Below are positions 31,807 to 43,456 of a DNA stretch of 64,000 nt, piece by piece. Position 1 is the stretch's first letter. Every line of letters begins with the position of its first letter. The position numbers were made by a program, and so were the translations under genes. Under the pieces are notes generated by a model. That model had not been told where the DNA came from. It saw only the letters and a list, made by a program, of their open reading frames with translations, and made no database searches. Origin of the DNA: Pyronema omphalodes (Eukaryota; Ascomycota; Pezizomycetes; Pezizales; Pyronemataceae); NCBI GenBank assembly GCA_024516155.1, contig JAJJXM010000007.1:1150150-1214149 (forward strand), in the 5' to 3' direction.

Positions 31807-34800
31807 AAGGAAAAGGTGGATTCCTGGGGCAACTGTCGCCCACCAGTTCAACCACGGCAGGACCGGCGGATAGAATCTCGAGTGTCGACTGGAAGGAAGG
31901 AAGGATTGTCTTCAACTCCGAGAAATGCGGAAAGAACTGCCTTCCTACCTCGCCCCATGCCACGACCGTGTCGGAACGGGGGGCAGAAAAAGAATATAAT
32001 CAACGGATACATGAGGAAGCGGAGCACGCCTATGGTACGGAAGAGCCGAAAGAGATGCTCCAGACGGATGAGGAAGATGAGCTTCGCATCCAAGAGATCT
32101 GGGGGGAAAGTATAGAAGAGGATGAAGAAGGAGAAGAAGTGGAAGAGTCGGAGGACGAGGATATGGAAAGCGTACAGGGATCTAGGCGCGTGGAATCCAC
32201 CGAGGTCGATCCTGACTCGCCTCAGTGCGCTTCGCGGCAACCCCCGCAAGCGCCAGCCAACCAGAAGGAACCGGGGAACTGGGAAACCGCTCCCGCCAAA
32301 TCAACCGCTACTGCGCCAACCAACCAGGAAGAACCGGGGAACTGGGAAACCGCTCCCGCCAAATCAATTGCCACTTCCGGTGAATTGGAACTCGCGAGTA
32401 CCATAATCCAAGCGGGGAAGAACAAACCTGACTCCCTGGAAGAAATAATACCACCGGAATATGCAGATTACCTCTCCGTATTCAGGGAAAAAGAGGCGGT
32501 AGGGTTGCCTCCGCACCGACATCATGACCACCGGATCCCCTTGATGGACGGAAAGGTTCCGCCGTTCGAACCGCTGCGAGCCCTCGATGAGGAACGCCTG
32601 CGAGTACTGAGAGATTACTGGGAAGAGAATGAAAGAAGGGGTTGGGTCCGACGGTCGACGTCTCCAGCGGGAGCCCCGATCCATTTCGTTAAGAAAAAGG
32701 ATGGTACCTTACGGTTATGCGTCGACTACCGACGACTCAACGAAATCACAATCAAGGATCATACCCCACTCCCGCTGATAGGGGAAGCGTTGGATAGACT
32801 TTCCAACGCCAAGATCTATACCAAATTGGATGTGCGAGATGCATACCATAACCTCCGAATAGCCACAGGAGATGAATGGAAAACTGCGTTCCGTACCAAG
32901 TACGGTCCATACGAGTATTTGGTGATGCCATTTGGTTTGACAAATGCTCCAGCTTCGTTTCAACGATGGATGAACGAAGTCTTAAGTGATTACCTCGACA
33001 TCTTTTGCATCGCCTATCTCGATGACATATTGATTTACTCGGATAATCTGGCGGAGCATCAGAGACACGTATGCATGGTCCTGGAAAGGTTAAGGGACGT
33101 AGGACTGACCCTGAAACCCTCGAAATGTGAATTTCACACAAAAAAGACGGAATACCTGGGATACATCATCTCCCCCATAGGGTTGCAGATGGACCCCGAG
33201 AAAATTAGGGCGGTTAAGGAATGGAAGGAACCGGTAAATGTGAAGGGAGTCCAAAGTTTCCTGGGGTTCGCCAATTTCTACCGTCGATTCATCCGGGATT
33301 TCAGCAAGATCACCACGCCATTGACACCATTGACGAAAAAACAGGTACCCTGGGAATGGAACGGCGAGACACAACGGGCCTTTGAGCAACTCAAAACGGC
33401 AATGATATCCCAACCGATCCTGCAACATTTCGACCCGGATCGGCCACTCACCCTGGAAACAGATGCCTCAGACTATGCCATCGGGGCAGTCTGCTCACAA
33501 CCCGACGACTCCAACGTACTGCACCCCCTTGCCTATTTTTCAAGAAAATTAAAAGAAGCGGAGCTCAATTACGACATCCACGATAAGGAGCTCCTGGCAA
33601 TAGTGGAAGCATTGGACAAATGGTCGACATACTGCAAATCGACAAAACACAGTATCCGGATACTGTCAGACCATAAAAACCCAGAGTATTGGCAAACGAA
33701 GAGAGACCTCAACCTGCGACAGGCCCGATGGGCGGAACAACTGGCCAACTATGACTTCACGATCACGTATCGTCCGGGGAAGTTGGCAGGAAAACCCGAC
33801 ATATTGTCCCGAGAGTCAGGAGACTCTCCCTGGGAAGGGGAGATGAAGCACCGGCAGAACCGAAGCCGAGTCCTCCTTCCCCAGGAAGTCTTTCATGTGA
33901 ACGGGACACAGTTGATAAGACTCACCCCGGACACCCCCCTCATTACCAAAATTCGGGAAAAAACGAAGACCGATACAGAACTCCAGGAGGTAATCCGCAA
34001 ACTTCGGGAAGGGATAACCCGAGACAATAGGGTCCCCTTGGGGTTATGCGAGGAAAAGGATGGGTTACTCCTATACGAGGGATTGATATGGGTCCCGGAC
34101 GACGACGACCTGAGGTTACAAATTTTACGACAACATCACGACTCCCAGGCCGCGGGGCATCCGGGAAGGGCAAGGACATTGGAGTTGGTCAGGCGGAATT
34201 TTCATTGGCCACAACAACAACAGTATGTGACTCGATATGTCGACTACTGTGATACCTGTAAACGTATCAAGCCCATTAAGCACGCCCCCTTCGGCCTCTT
34301 ACGACCGTTACAGATTCCAGAAAGACCATGGGAATCCATCTCCATGGATTTTATCACAGGTCTTCTGGAAGATGGGGGAATGAATGCGATATGGGTGATT
34401 GTGGACCGCTTGACGAAGATGGCGCACTTCGTAGCATGTAAGGACACTATGGGACCCAGGGAACTTGCGGACGGGTTTCTCACACATGTGGTACGGGCCC
34501 ACGGACTCCCCAGCAGCATCATCTCGGATCGGGGGTCCCTATTCACCTCTCAGTTCTGGAAGCGGGTTATGGAGGCAATGGGGACCACGAGGAACCTGAG
34601 TACGGCGTTTCACCCACAGTCCGACGGACAGACAGAGAGGGTCAATGCGATCCTCGAACAATACCTCAGGGCATATTGTAACTATCAACAGGACAGTTGG
34701 AACCAACTCCTTCCTATGGCGGAGTTCTGCTACAACAACTCCCGCTCAGGAACGACCAAGGTGTCCCCCTTCTTCGCAAATTACGGATATCATCCCCGTT

Positions 34801-35408
34801 TTACCCAGCCGCTGGGTGAAGTCGCGGAAGGAAACCCCGAGGTCTCCAAATATGTTGGCGCCCTCAACCGACTTCACGAGGATCTGAGGGCAGAGGTCCA
34901 CTATGACCAGACTGCTCATGCAGAACAGGCGAACCGGCATGGACACCCGGATCCGGTCCTTCGAGTGGGAGATCGGGTCTGGCTGAAGAGGAAGAATGTG
35001 AAAACCACCCGACCCTCCAACAAGCTCGATTACAAGCTATTGGGGCCCTACACTATCTTGTCTAAGGTAGGGTCGCGAGCTTATAAGCTGGACCTCCCCC
35101 CAAACGCAAAGATCCATCCAGTATTTCATATCTCCCTTCTAGAACCGTCTCAACCTACTTCGACCACCATACCAGGCCATTTTCAGCCCCCTCTACTACC
35201 GATTGTCCTCGACGACGAGGAAGAGTGGGAAGTTGAGGAGATAGTGGATTCTTGACGCCACCGGGGTCAAATACAATATCGAGTTAAGTGGACTGGTTTC
35301 CACGACCCCGATACGACCCGGTACCCCGCCGACAATTTCCAAAACTCCCCCGACGCCATCACCCAATTCCACCGCAGGTACCCTAATAAACCTGCCCCAC
35401 AGCTGTAA
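31789..35408 (+). pseudogene. pol: G2 Pro-Pol: RT, RNase H, integrase open; protease core deleted
   Basis: Seen: the -1 frame after the slippery site is open to 35255 (1095 codons from 31968). Compared with G1, an exact in-frame loss of about 345 bp (junction at 31884/31885) removes the protease active site. RT (YLDDILIYSDN at about 33015), RNase H (LETDASDYAIGA), integrase zinc domain and an intact DDE core (SDRGSLFTS, QSDGQTERVN) follow. TGA at 35253-35255 again splits the chromodomain at the codon that is Arg in related elements. The remainder (IQYRVKWTGF and on) runs to TAA at 35406-35408, overlapping the ORF3 ATG. It could supply RT and integrase but not protease. Confidence 0.9.
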
Positions 35409-36475
35409 TGGACGATAGAACGAACTCCGAGGACCCCCCGTCCTCTTTGGGCTGGTACCGAACCCCTACTCCCCCGGCAGAAAAGAAATCCCCCCACCCC
35501 AAGATCCCGCACGCAGAACTACACTGGTCGTTCTGCAACAACGACTCCTGCTCCATTCACCTCCAATCGAAATTAAGAAACAATCATTTCCCAGCGGTGG
35601 CGCAAGCAATTGCGGCACGCATCAAAAAATCATGTTGCTGCGGGCAGCTACATGACCCCGAGTTAGAATGGGTGATCCGACACCGACGGATGGACCCGCA
35701 AAAGGCCTGCAAGGCATGGCAGAAAGGAAAGAGACTCTGCAATGTGTGTAAATTCCTGGTCAACAAAGACGGACACGACCAGAGATGCGGTATCAGGGGA
35801 TGGAAACCCCTCACGGAGACCCAGGCAACGATACCACCCTGCAAGGACGAGCCCGGGACAGGAAAGGAGCCTCCCATGCCTACGGAAAATCAGGAAAACG
35901 AACCATCCCGTCCCCGCGAACTGGAATCGGAGGACTCCACCATCCATACGATCCGACACCAACTCCCAGTGATTATGATGACGGGACCCTCGGACCACGA
36001 GAAGGTAGCAATCAACCTGTCTTTCTATCAGACAGCGGAGCCGGAACAGCGTCTCCCCACCGTCGACTACCGACCAACCAACGACCTGACATCCGCCCCT
36101 TGTTCGGATCCCCCGGAGACCCCCGCCTCAGGGCACCAACAAGATCAAATACCCCCGTTCTCCTTAGGGCACCAACAAGAACAAATAACGGCGCCCCCCT
36201 TAGGACACCAACAAGAGCAAATACCGCCTTATGTCCTTGAGGACATCACCCAGGACGTCGTACGTCGCCGACGTCGGGGAAGGCAGTATCGGGGACGGTC
36301 CCCCATCCGGAGGCCCGCATTGAGGACTGCCTACGGCCTCGCCGGAGTCTCGGCCTGGAGGGGGGGGCTTATGTCACAACGCTCCCGTGACATGCTCCTG
36401 GCCTCCGCCGTCACCACCGCAGGGCTATGGGTGGTCGTCATCAGCCTAGCAACCTGCTACGCCATCATGAAGTGA
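35408..36475 (+). CDS. G2 ORF3: Cys/His-rich, Arg-rich tail-anchored protein (355 aa)
   Basis: Seen: it has the same layout as the G1 ORF3, with ATG overlapping the pol TAA, the Cys/His cluster in residues 35-127 (one extra Cys: KSCCCG for KSCSCG), GHQQ repeats, five consecutive Arg, and a C-terminal hydrophobic segment encoded inside the 3' LTR. Six extra codons (YRPTND) are present near residue 222, in frame. No stop or frameshift separates the two copies here, even though gag and protease of this element are damaged. Function unknown; see the G1 entry. Confidence 0.8.
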   Translation: MDDRTNSEDPPSSLGWYRTPTPPAEKKSPHPKIPHAELHWSFCNNDSCSIHLQSKLRNNHFPAVAQAIAARIKKSCCCGQLHDPELEWVIRHRRMDPQKACKAWQKGKRLCNVCKFLVNKDGHDQRCGIRGWKPLTETQATIPPCKDEPGTGKEPPMPTENQENEPSRPRELESEDSTIHTIRHQLPVIMMTGPSDHEKVAINLSFYQTAEPEQRLPTVDYRPTNDLTSAPCSDPPETPASGHQQDQIPPFSLGHQQEQITAPPLGHQQEQIPPYVLEDITQDVVRRRRRGRQYRGRSPIRRPALRTAYGLAGVSAWRGGLMSQRSRDMLLASAVTTAGLWVVVISLATCYAIMK

Positions 36476-37123
36476 TAGGGATAGGGTTAGGGCAAGGGGC
36501 TGGGCCCCTTGCCGGGGATTTTCATATGTTAGGAGTTAGTTCTTATTTGGATTTATTTTAGGTATCCCGGCGGCTAGGAAAATGTTGGAATCTTTTACTT
36601 ATCTCTCTGGTATGTACTCTTTCTTTATTATTTGGAATCACGGCGGTTAGCCAGGTAGTTTTCTCTTTTTGGTATGTACTCTTTCCTTGTTATTATTATT
36701 TGGAATTACGGCGGTTAGTTATCTTTGGTACGTATTGTTCCCTTGCTTTCTTATTTGGAATTACGGCGGTTGGCAAATGGTGGGGAATGTTGGTCATGTA
36801 TGTAGTTATCACGGCGGTTAGCATTGGGAGCATTCTCCGCAGGCGGAGAATGCTGAGTCACGAGTCATGAAGGAGCAAGTATAAGGGGAGGAGATTTGTA
36901 TGTAGTTTATTTCTTCACGCAATCAAGTTTCTATTTACCACAATCCTATCTACAAAAGTTCCCTTGTGATATCCCATCTCTCCAAACTCACCTGTGATTT
37001 CCCAGCCCAAAAGACCCTGGCCCATTCCCAACTTACCAGCCTTACCTAACCCGCCGCCGCCCTCCTCGCCGCCGAAACCCCCGCGCTGCCTGTCGTCAGT
37101 AACCGTGGATACGGATTCTGATA
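36372..37123 (+). repeat. 3' LTR of G2 (752 bp)
   Basis: It starts TGTCACAACG four bases after the G-rich tract (about 36359-36368) and ends TTCTGATA before GTTGG. The ORF3 stop TGA is at 36473-36475. It differs from the uninterrupted parts of its 5' partner at only a handful of positions. Confidence 0.93.
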
Positions 37124-37340
37124 GTTGGGAGGGAAACCGGACGCCCTGACGAGACGAGCCGCCGACCTCCCGGGAGAGGGAGACGAACGTATACTAGCGA
37201 ATCAGCAATCTCTCCTAAAGCCACAAAACTTCCAATTGTGCATGACCCCGCCCATGAAACTTGCACCCTCCGAAGTGGACCTCCTGTTTGAGGAGGGCTA
37301 CAAGACAGATTCATTCTCGAACCGAGTTTTGGAATGCTGG
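37124..37340 (+). pseudogene. C-family pol fragment, RNase H/integrase linker (right of G2)
   Basis: It continues the reading from 29363 after the GTTGG duplication: [21 protein letters not shown], then [19 protein letters not shown] and RVLECWN. It breaks into an A LTR at about 37338. It matches the C element at 20311-20100. Confidence 0.82.
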
Positions 37341-38272
37341 AACGAGAAGGAGGACGTAAACAAAGATTTCGACAAAGTATTTGAATTTGTAAATAAACAA
37401 ATAACTGTGTGAGGAGAAAAGAAAAACAAAATAAACAAACAAAGAAACAATCCTCTTATATACAATTTTTCCTCCTGACACGCTGAGCCACTATTTGCAG
37501 ATTTCTCCCGAAAAATAACTAAGTAAACAACGCGGTCGCGGTTGCGCGTTCTAGACGCGCTAACGCGTTCGTACCAAATTAGCGTGTTTGCGTGCACAGC
37601 CTCGTCGCGCGCTCGTTAGCGTATCTCGCGTGCGCGATAGCGTAACTCGCGTGCGTGGTAGCGTACTTCGCGTGCGCGCTAGCGTAACCCTAAGCGCAGT
37701 CACGCGCGCGCTTCCGTAACCCTAATCGTGCGCGTGCGTCCGTAACCCTAACCCTAGCTGTGCGCGTACGGTGACAAACCTAACCCTGATTTGTGTGCGT
37801 GCGGGTGCAACCCTAACCCTAGTCACGTCAATCCAGATCAGCTGCGATTGGAAAGATGGTGCAATACTGATAAGGTCACATGACTAGATCTTATCTTATC
37901 GATAAGATGATCGTGCCCTAGCCCTAGTCACGTGTGCGCACATTAGTAGACCAGTACGCGTGCATACTGATCTACTACTGATTAGAGACATGTGACCGAT
38001 CTTATCTAATCGGATAAGATGATTGGTAGACCGTAGGTATGGAATTTCCGAAAAGGGATCCAAGCAGACCCCTAACCCTGGGGGTAGGTCACGTGACCTG
38101 TTTGACAATTTGGGAATTGAGCGTAACCCTAACCCAGGCGAGTGATGAGTGATCATCGAAGACCGAAGGATAATAGAAATAAATATACAAACGAGTGCTG
38201 AATCATGAAGCGAATGATAATAGGTGAATGAATGACGAGGAGGGGGAAGGTAATAATTCTCGAGCCGTGACA
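37338..38272 (-). repeat. Partial A LTR
   Basis: The minus-strand A LTR starts at 38272 (TGTCACGGCTCGAG) and is truncated inside its U5 at about 37338. It contains the telomere-like block (37690-37830), the palindromic GATA and CACGTG motifs, the TATA motif and the priming motif. Its right edge abuts the H protease region at CAGAG. Its left partner is missing. Confidence 0.85.
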
Positions 38273-38783
38273 CAGAGAGTGGGTGTAGGAAGGTTTCTGG
38301 AGGTTCTTCACTGAGACCAGAGACAGTTGTTGGTACTGGGTTGCAGTGGGCCAGGCAGTATTGTGATCCAAACGTGATTGTTCCTGAGCTGAAGCGAATT
38401 GCTACATCATGAAGTTGCAACCAGGGGATTCCGAGGACTAGGGGGTAGTGGCCTAATTTAGTGATGAACATAGGGAGCTGTTCGCGGTGCCCGTGTATGG
38501 GGCATTGAGCAAGGGCGAGGTGGGTGATGTCACCAGAGGCAATAGGGCAGCCATTGATGACTTCCAGGGGACGGGCTTTTCGTAGGGGTTGCAGGGGGAG
38601 TTGGTGATGGCGGGCGAAGTCTTCATCAACAAAGGAGATACCAGTGGCGCCACAGTTGATTAGCGCATGGGTACGAATGTTTTTATGACCGAAGGTAAGC
38701 GTACTAGAGACAACAAGATGTTTTCCTTCCATTGACATTTCTTCTACTACTGCATTCGTAATTCCGGACCAGGTACTTTCCAA
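38273..38783 (-). pseudogene. Element H protease fragment
   Basis: Seen: the minus strand encodes KHLVVSSTL, ALINCGATGISFVDEDFARHH (the catalytic position reads NCGATG where relatives have DCGATG) and LGIPWLQLHD. It is most like the C protease. The Asp-to-Asn change at the catalytic position would abolish protease activity. RT and the rest are missing, cut by the A LTR at 38272. A frame change upstream separates it from gag. Confidence 0.78.
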
Positions 38784-38841
38784 CTAGATGAAGACAAGAA
38801 AAGAGAGTGACCAGCGGCATAGCCATCTATGTGCGGCTGGT

Positions 38842-40517
38842 CTAGGCATTTCCCGACTCCTCGTCAGAGAGGGGAGTCTCTGGAACCGGGTTAGGTGCAA
38901 CTGCTGCAGCACGAAGGGTGGCCGGTTTATTCGGGCAGGCTGCTGCTATATGTCCATGTCCACCACAGTAGAGGCAGCTGTCAGGGAACTAGGAACAGAC
39001 GTTCAAAGAACACACTGAACACTACCGGCAAGGGGGACTAGGCGGATTCCAGGACGGGGAACGGAAAGACAAGGACCGAAGTGCTCGTCAGACGGACGGC
39101 ACACGAAACAGGAACAGGGACAAGGACAAGAATGACGTGGGACTGGAAGGAGAAGTCTTTATTAAGAACAAGGGAAAGACACAAGACGTTCGATGGAGAA
39201 CTCGACAACGGGGAGGCAAGCCTCCTTATGTACAAAGGGGCGGCCAGGACTCTTGCTGGGCCGTTATCCAACATCGCTACATGAAAGCTTCCGTTCTCCA
39301 TCAATTCACCTGCGACGCCACAGCTCTCCAGCTCATGGTACGTCATCCATCATCAATCAGTCTATCAACCACAACGGCACGGCACACACAACAACACAAC
39401 GACAACACAACACAACACGGCAAGACGACGGCACGATGTCGACAACAACAACGACAACATAATGATGACGCAACAACACAACGGCTCGTCAGCCGTGTGC
39501 CGTGACAGCAGTGGCCTTCGGCTGGACGAGCAGCGCGTCACTGGGGTGTAATCTTGCGTCGATTAGCAGAGAGGTCCATGGGGGCAGGTCCGTAGTAGGG
39601 AGTGCTGGGCGGGGGAGGTCGTTGGGTGGGTGCAGGTGCGAAGGCGGGTGGGACTGCACGGGGTCTGATGTGACTGGTAGTGCGGGAGCCAGTTCTCAAT
39701 TTTCGCAGATTATCGATGGCACGGATCTGGGAGTTCAGGTGTTGACACTGGTCGACGAAGGTGCGGAGATTGGCAGCAGGGGGTACCCCAATGAGTTTCT
39801 CAAGAATGTCAATGGACAGGCCATTGCGAAGGGCATCCAGGGTAGCACGGTCATCCCAGTTAAGTTCTGAGACCAACATAGAGAACTCAGGATAGTAGGC
39901 TGAGAACTCCTGGTTGCCTTGTCGGAGTGCTTGGAGCTTGTGTCTGGCGCTTGCAGCTGCATCGGGATCACCAAAGGTGGCCTGAAGGACCCCGATGACA
40001 TCTTCAATATCATCCAGGGATGTCGTTTCGCCATCTTCGCGGATAAAGGGGATCAGTTGTTGCATGGCACGACCTCGGAGGCGTCCCACAGCTTAGGCAA
40101 CACGTTGTCTGGCAGTGGGGTAGCGAGCCTGGTCACTGAGGAGCTTGAGGCATAGGTGGGTGACAAATGCTCGGAGTTCATCCCTGGAGCCATCATACAA
40201 AGGTGCATCAGGAAGTTTCTCACCCTGGCCCGCAGGCTGTGGGGCAGCCAGGAGGAGGGTGATCATTTCGCGTTGTCGGGAAAGTTCGGCTTCCACAGCA
40301 TTGGCCCGAACAGTTTCCTCAGCCAGTGTTGGTTGGCCGGGGTCAACATCAGGTTCTGGCGCGGGATCGGGCAGGACATGGTCAGGGGCGTTGAGAACAT
40401 GGCCGCAGAGGTCGCGGACAAAGTTGACAGAACCAACTGTGGGGTTAAAGGCGGTGACAGTGGAAGCATCTTGGATTCTAGCCCAGAGTCATCGGTGAAG
40501 GATTTGTGGACAGGCAT
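38842..40517 (-). pseudogene. Element H Gag, broken and split by a solo C LTR
   Basis: Seen: the Gag core (FGDPDAAASAR, then NQEFSAYYPEFSMLVSELNW) lies at about 39980-39830. Upstream parts include EAELSRQREMITLLLAAPQ at about 40296. A TAA at about 40095 and a TGA near 39538 (at a position where Arg is likely) interrupt it. The zinc knuckle CLYCGGHGHIAAAC is at 38977-38936, on the far side of a solo C LTR (38979-39507). The end reads TCG GGA AAT GCC TAG, so the slippery heptamer is GGGAAAT here. Region 40518-40919 holds further degraded 5' leader sequence. Confidence 0.8.
38979..39507 (-). repeat. Solo LTR of family C inside H gag
   Basis: This is a 529 bp copy. The flanks are GCAGC (38974-38978) and GCAGT (39508-39512), a target duplication with one later substitution. 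Joining the flanks restores the zinc-knuckle reading GHCLYCGG of element H. Confidence 0.9.
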
Positions 40518-40919
40518 GATTTAGTGGCGGGGTACTGGGACAGTGAGGGTGAACAAGATTGAGCTGGAGCTTCCAGAGGTTGACGGTGGTTGGTATTTCC
40601 ACAGGATTGCTAGGTAGCCGTATTCTTTGGCAAGCTGGAGGCGATCTGGGCGTCTTCATAGTAGGAGGTCGGAATTCCAAATCTGAAGAACAGGTGTTCT
40701 GGACAGGCCAAGGCAGGTTCAAATTCGCGGACCCAAGCGACTTTGTTCATGAACAATGACTACAGGAGGCAGTTATCTTGACAGGCAGTGTCAGGTATTC
40801 TTCAAATTCGCAAGCGAAGATCGGAATACACAGCAGCAACTCGGCAAGAATAAAGACACTCTTGGTGGTTTGTTCTGGCGTTCAAAGTCTATGGACTGCG
40901 TAGGTTGGAGATTTGTTCG

Positions 40920-40928
40920 ACAGAACGT
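40920..40928 (-). other. Primer-binding site of element H
   Basis: On the minus strand ACGTTCTGT lies two bases inside the LTR. It pairs with the complement of ACGTTCTGT at 41106-41114 in the LTR. Both members differ from family C (ACGTTCGAT) in the same way. Confidence 0.66.
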
Positions 40929-40930
40929 AA

Positions 40931-41469
40931 TGTGAAGGGACACGCTCGAGGGAACGTCCAAGGTACGCAGTGTTCAGGACAGAGGGCAGAAACAGGAACA
41001 TAGAGCAAGAGGAGGAGATACTGGAAGGAGGAGGCAGAGGTCAAGACGAAGACAAGACTGGAGGAGGAGGAGTTGTCAAGGTAACTAGATTGCTAAATGG
41101 ACAAGACGTTCTGTAAAGAAGAAAGAAAAGGAAACAGACAGAGAGGAGGGAGAGCCCTCCTTGTATACACGAATCCTCCTAAGAACAACCCAAACCCTGA
41201 CAGGGTGTTCAACCGAGCCAAGAACCTAAACAAAGAAGCCAAGAACCTAATGCATGTGATAACAATCTGACGCCTGTGCTAAAGAAACGAACTAAGATAA
41301 CTAAGACAGACAAGGAAGATGATGAGGAAAGGATAGACTAGTGCGTTGCGGTTGCGAGGGTGGCTGGGCTGGTGCTGACATGTGATGTGGCGCAGCCTCG
41401 CGGCTGTGCTGTATGACTGTGCAGGCTAAGACAATCCAGAATACGGGTGACGATGCTGGAGCCGTGACA
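40931..41469 (-). repeat. 5' LTR of element H (539 bp)
   Basis: On the minus strand it starts TGTCACGGCTCCAGC at 41469 and ends CCCTTCACA at 40931. It contains the priming motif at 41114-41106. It sits inside a C LTR, of which only 25 bases (41470-41494) remain on its outer side. Confidence 0.78.
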
Positions 41470-42357
41470 GGCTCGTCAGCCGTGTGCCGTGACAGTCCCC
41501 CCCCATTAGTCTCGAGTTCCTATGAGAGGAGAAGGCTTGTCTGGGTATAGTTGATGAAAACGTTCGGCGGCCTCTGTTTCTGATATGTTCGTTTCCGGTT
41601 ACCAGGTCGGAGGGACATGGCCTGTCCACTTAACGAGACACTGTAGGTTTCCTCGAGACCAACGGCTGTCCATGATTTCATCGACGAACCATTCTTCGTC
41701 ACCGTCTACCACTACTGGTAAGGGTGGTGGGATTGTCTGTCCAGGGTGAGGATCTGAAGCAGCCGGGTTTAGTAGGGATACTGGGAAGGTCCTATGGTGC
41801 TTCATTGTGTCCGGGATATCAAACGAGTAGGCGTGGGATCCAATGGGACGTACCACGGCGAAGGGGCCGAGGTGTTTGTTTTCCAGTTTCTTCGATGGGT
41901 GGCGGGTTCTTAGGTTGCGTGCGTCCAGCGATACCAAGTCTCCTGGTTTGAAGACCGGCGCGGGGAGTCGGGAGTTGTCTGCGGCTTCCACATGAAGGGC
42001 TTGCGCCTACTTCATTTCGGAGCGTAGGACGCGATGAATGTGGGACATTCTCTCCGCTACTTTGTTTGCGTTCACTTCTTCAGGATTATGTGTCCTGATT
42101 TCCAATTCGAAGGAGGATTTCGGGTGTCGGCTGTACACGGCGTAGAACGGGGACAGTGACGTCGTATCTGATACTTGATTATTTGCGGCAATTTCTGCCA
42201 AGGGTAGAAACTTCTTCCAGTCGTCCTGTAGGTAACAGACGTACGCGCGGAGATACTGCTCCGTAACCGCGTTGATTCTTGCTGTTTGCCCACCGGTCTG
42301 GCGGTGGAAAGCGGTGCTCGTGGCAATCTCAATACCCATACAATTTGCAAGGAGTTT
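41470..42357 (-). pseudogene. C-family remnant: LTR start, integrase end, chromodomain
   Basis: Seen: bases 41494-41470 are the first 25 of a C LTR, preceded (minus strand) by a purine tract. The coding part gives integrase blocks (GIEIATSTAFH, QTGGQTARIN, LPLAEIAANNQ), then KKLENKHLGPF and a chromodomain (EWFVDEIMDSR, LQCLVKWTGH) interrupted by TAA at about 41596. There is a stop near 42007. QTARIN in place of QTERIN removes the catalytic Glu. It is truncated at 42357 by an F LTR. Confidence 0.82.
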
Positions 42358-43286
42358 CTACCACACCTTCCCATGAGGTGCTGGGGTTATGAGTCACACC
42401 GGAGGGCAACTCCGTCTGACTGCATCATGCATGAACTCTTGTGATAATGATGCATGAGTCATTTATCGGATGAGTCGTGCCTTCATAGATCTCCCTAGAG
42501 AATCTCGATTGCAAGTAGAGGTCACTGACATCATAAGGCATCCTGATGCCCGACCGGAGTGGATCACTCCGTCACATTCCTGTGTGATGTCATATATGCC
42601 CCACCTGCACGAACTTGCGTGCAGCCACACCCTGGTGTGGATGCAAACACCGTCTTGTTTAAAGTTGGCAGCTCTAGGCCCAAGGACGCGTCATATCAGT
42701 TCCATCAAACAGGTTTCCTCAGTGGGGTTTCTTGCTGGACGTCGTCTCATGCTGATGCACTGTTGACCCTTGTCCCGCATTCCACTCCTGTTTCCTGACT
42801 AGACCCTGCCTTATCTCCTCGCCCAACTGTTCACCCAACTTGTAACACCGGATGACACCCTTGAGCCGCATCTGCACCTTCTTGAAATCTCCTGTTCCTA
42901 TGCAACCCCTATCGTACCCGTGTATTGCCGAATACTCCTCAGGTATAAGGAGGTGACCTTTCCTCGTCTTCTTCGTTCTCCATCAGCGTCATTTGTAGTT
43001 GTCTCAAGGGTAAGTCAACGCCCTTTAGGTAAGTGTCCCTTTTCCCCTTCTCCGTCCTGAGTCCTCCCAAACTGACAGTGAAGAATAGTTTCGACGCCTC
43101 TGGCCGGGACCCTCGTGAGGTCCTATCAGAAAGTCACGAATCATGTGACGTGGCTAGCCGGAGCTCCTCTGAGGGTTCCGGCCCGGGATACTAACTGAAT
43201 TATTCATTCTCCTGTCGAGTTTGCCATATTCTCCATAGTGTTATATATGATACCTATTCTATTCTCAAACATTATAGGGTGTGACA
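42358..43286 (-). repeat. 3' LTR of element F3, truncated (929 of ~1408 bp)
   Basis: The minus strand starts TGTCACACCCTATAATG at 43286, following a G-rich tract (43299-43287). The part beyond 42358, with the TATA box and priming motif, is missing. It is diverged from the other F LTRs. Its U3 double hairpin (about 42606-42642) keeps pairing with changed bases. Confidence 0.85.
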
Positions 43287-43456
43287 CCACCTCCCCCCTG
43301 TTCAAGCTTCGTCCCGAAGCTCGTAGTTCATCACTCTGTGATCGCACCTCGCCGCAGCCAAGTGATTAAGTGATCAATTATAGATGTAGTCCTCCAGCCC
43401 CTACATCCTACTACCAACTCAACTCAATGAAAACCACGTGGGAAAAAACATTAAGC

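Larger units (their letters stand above)
29364..37123 (+). mobile_element. Element G2, second Ty3/gypsy G copy with ORF3
   Basis: The element is 7760 bp, including a 529 bp solo C LTR plus its duplication within the 5' LTR. The target duplication GTTGG (29359-29363 and 37124-37128) is perfect. Without the nested LTR, the 5' LTR is 752 bp, equal to the 3' LTR. Compared with G1, pol is open through integrase, but gag has an internal stop and the protease core is deleted. ORF3 is intact. Confidence 0.95.
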
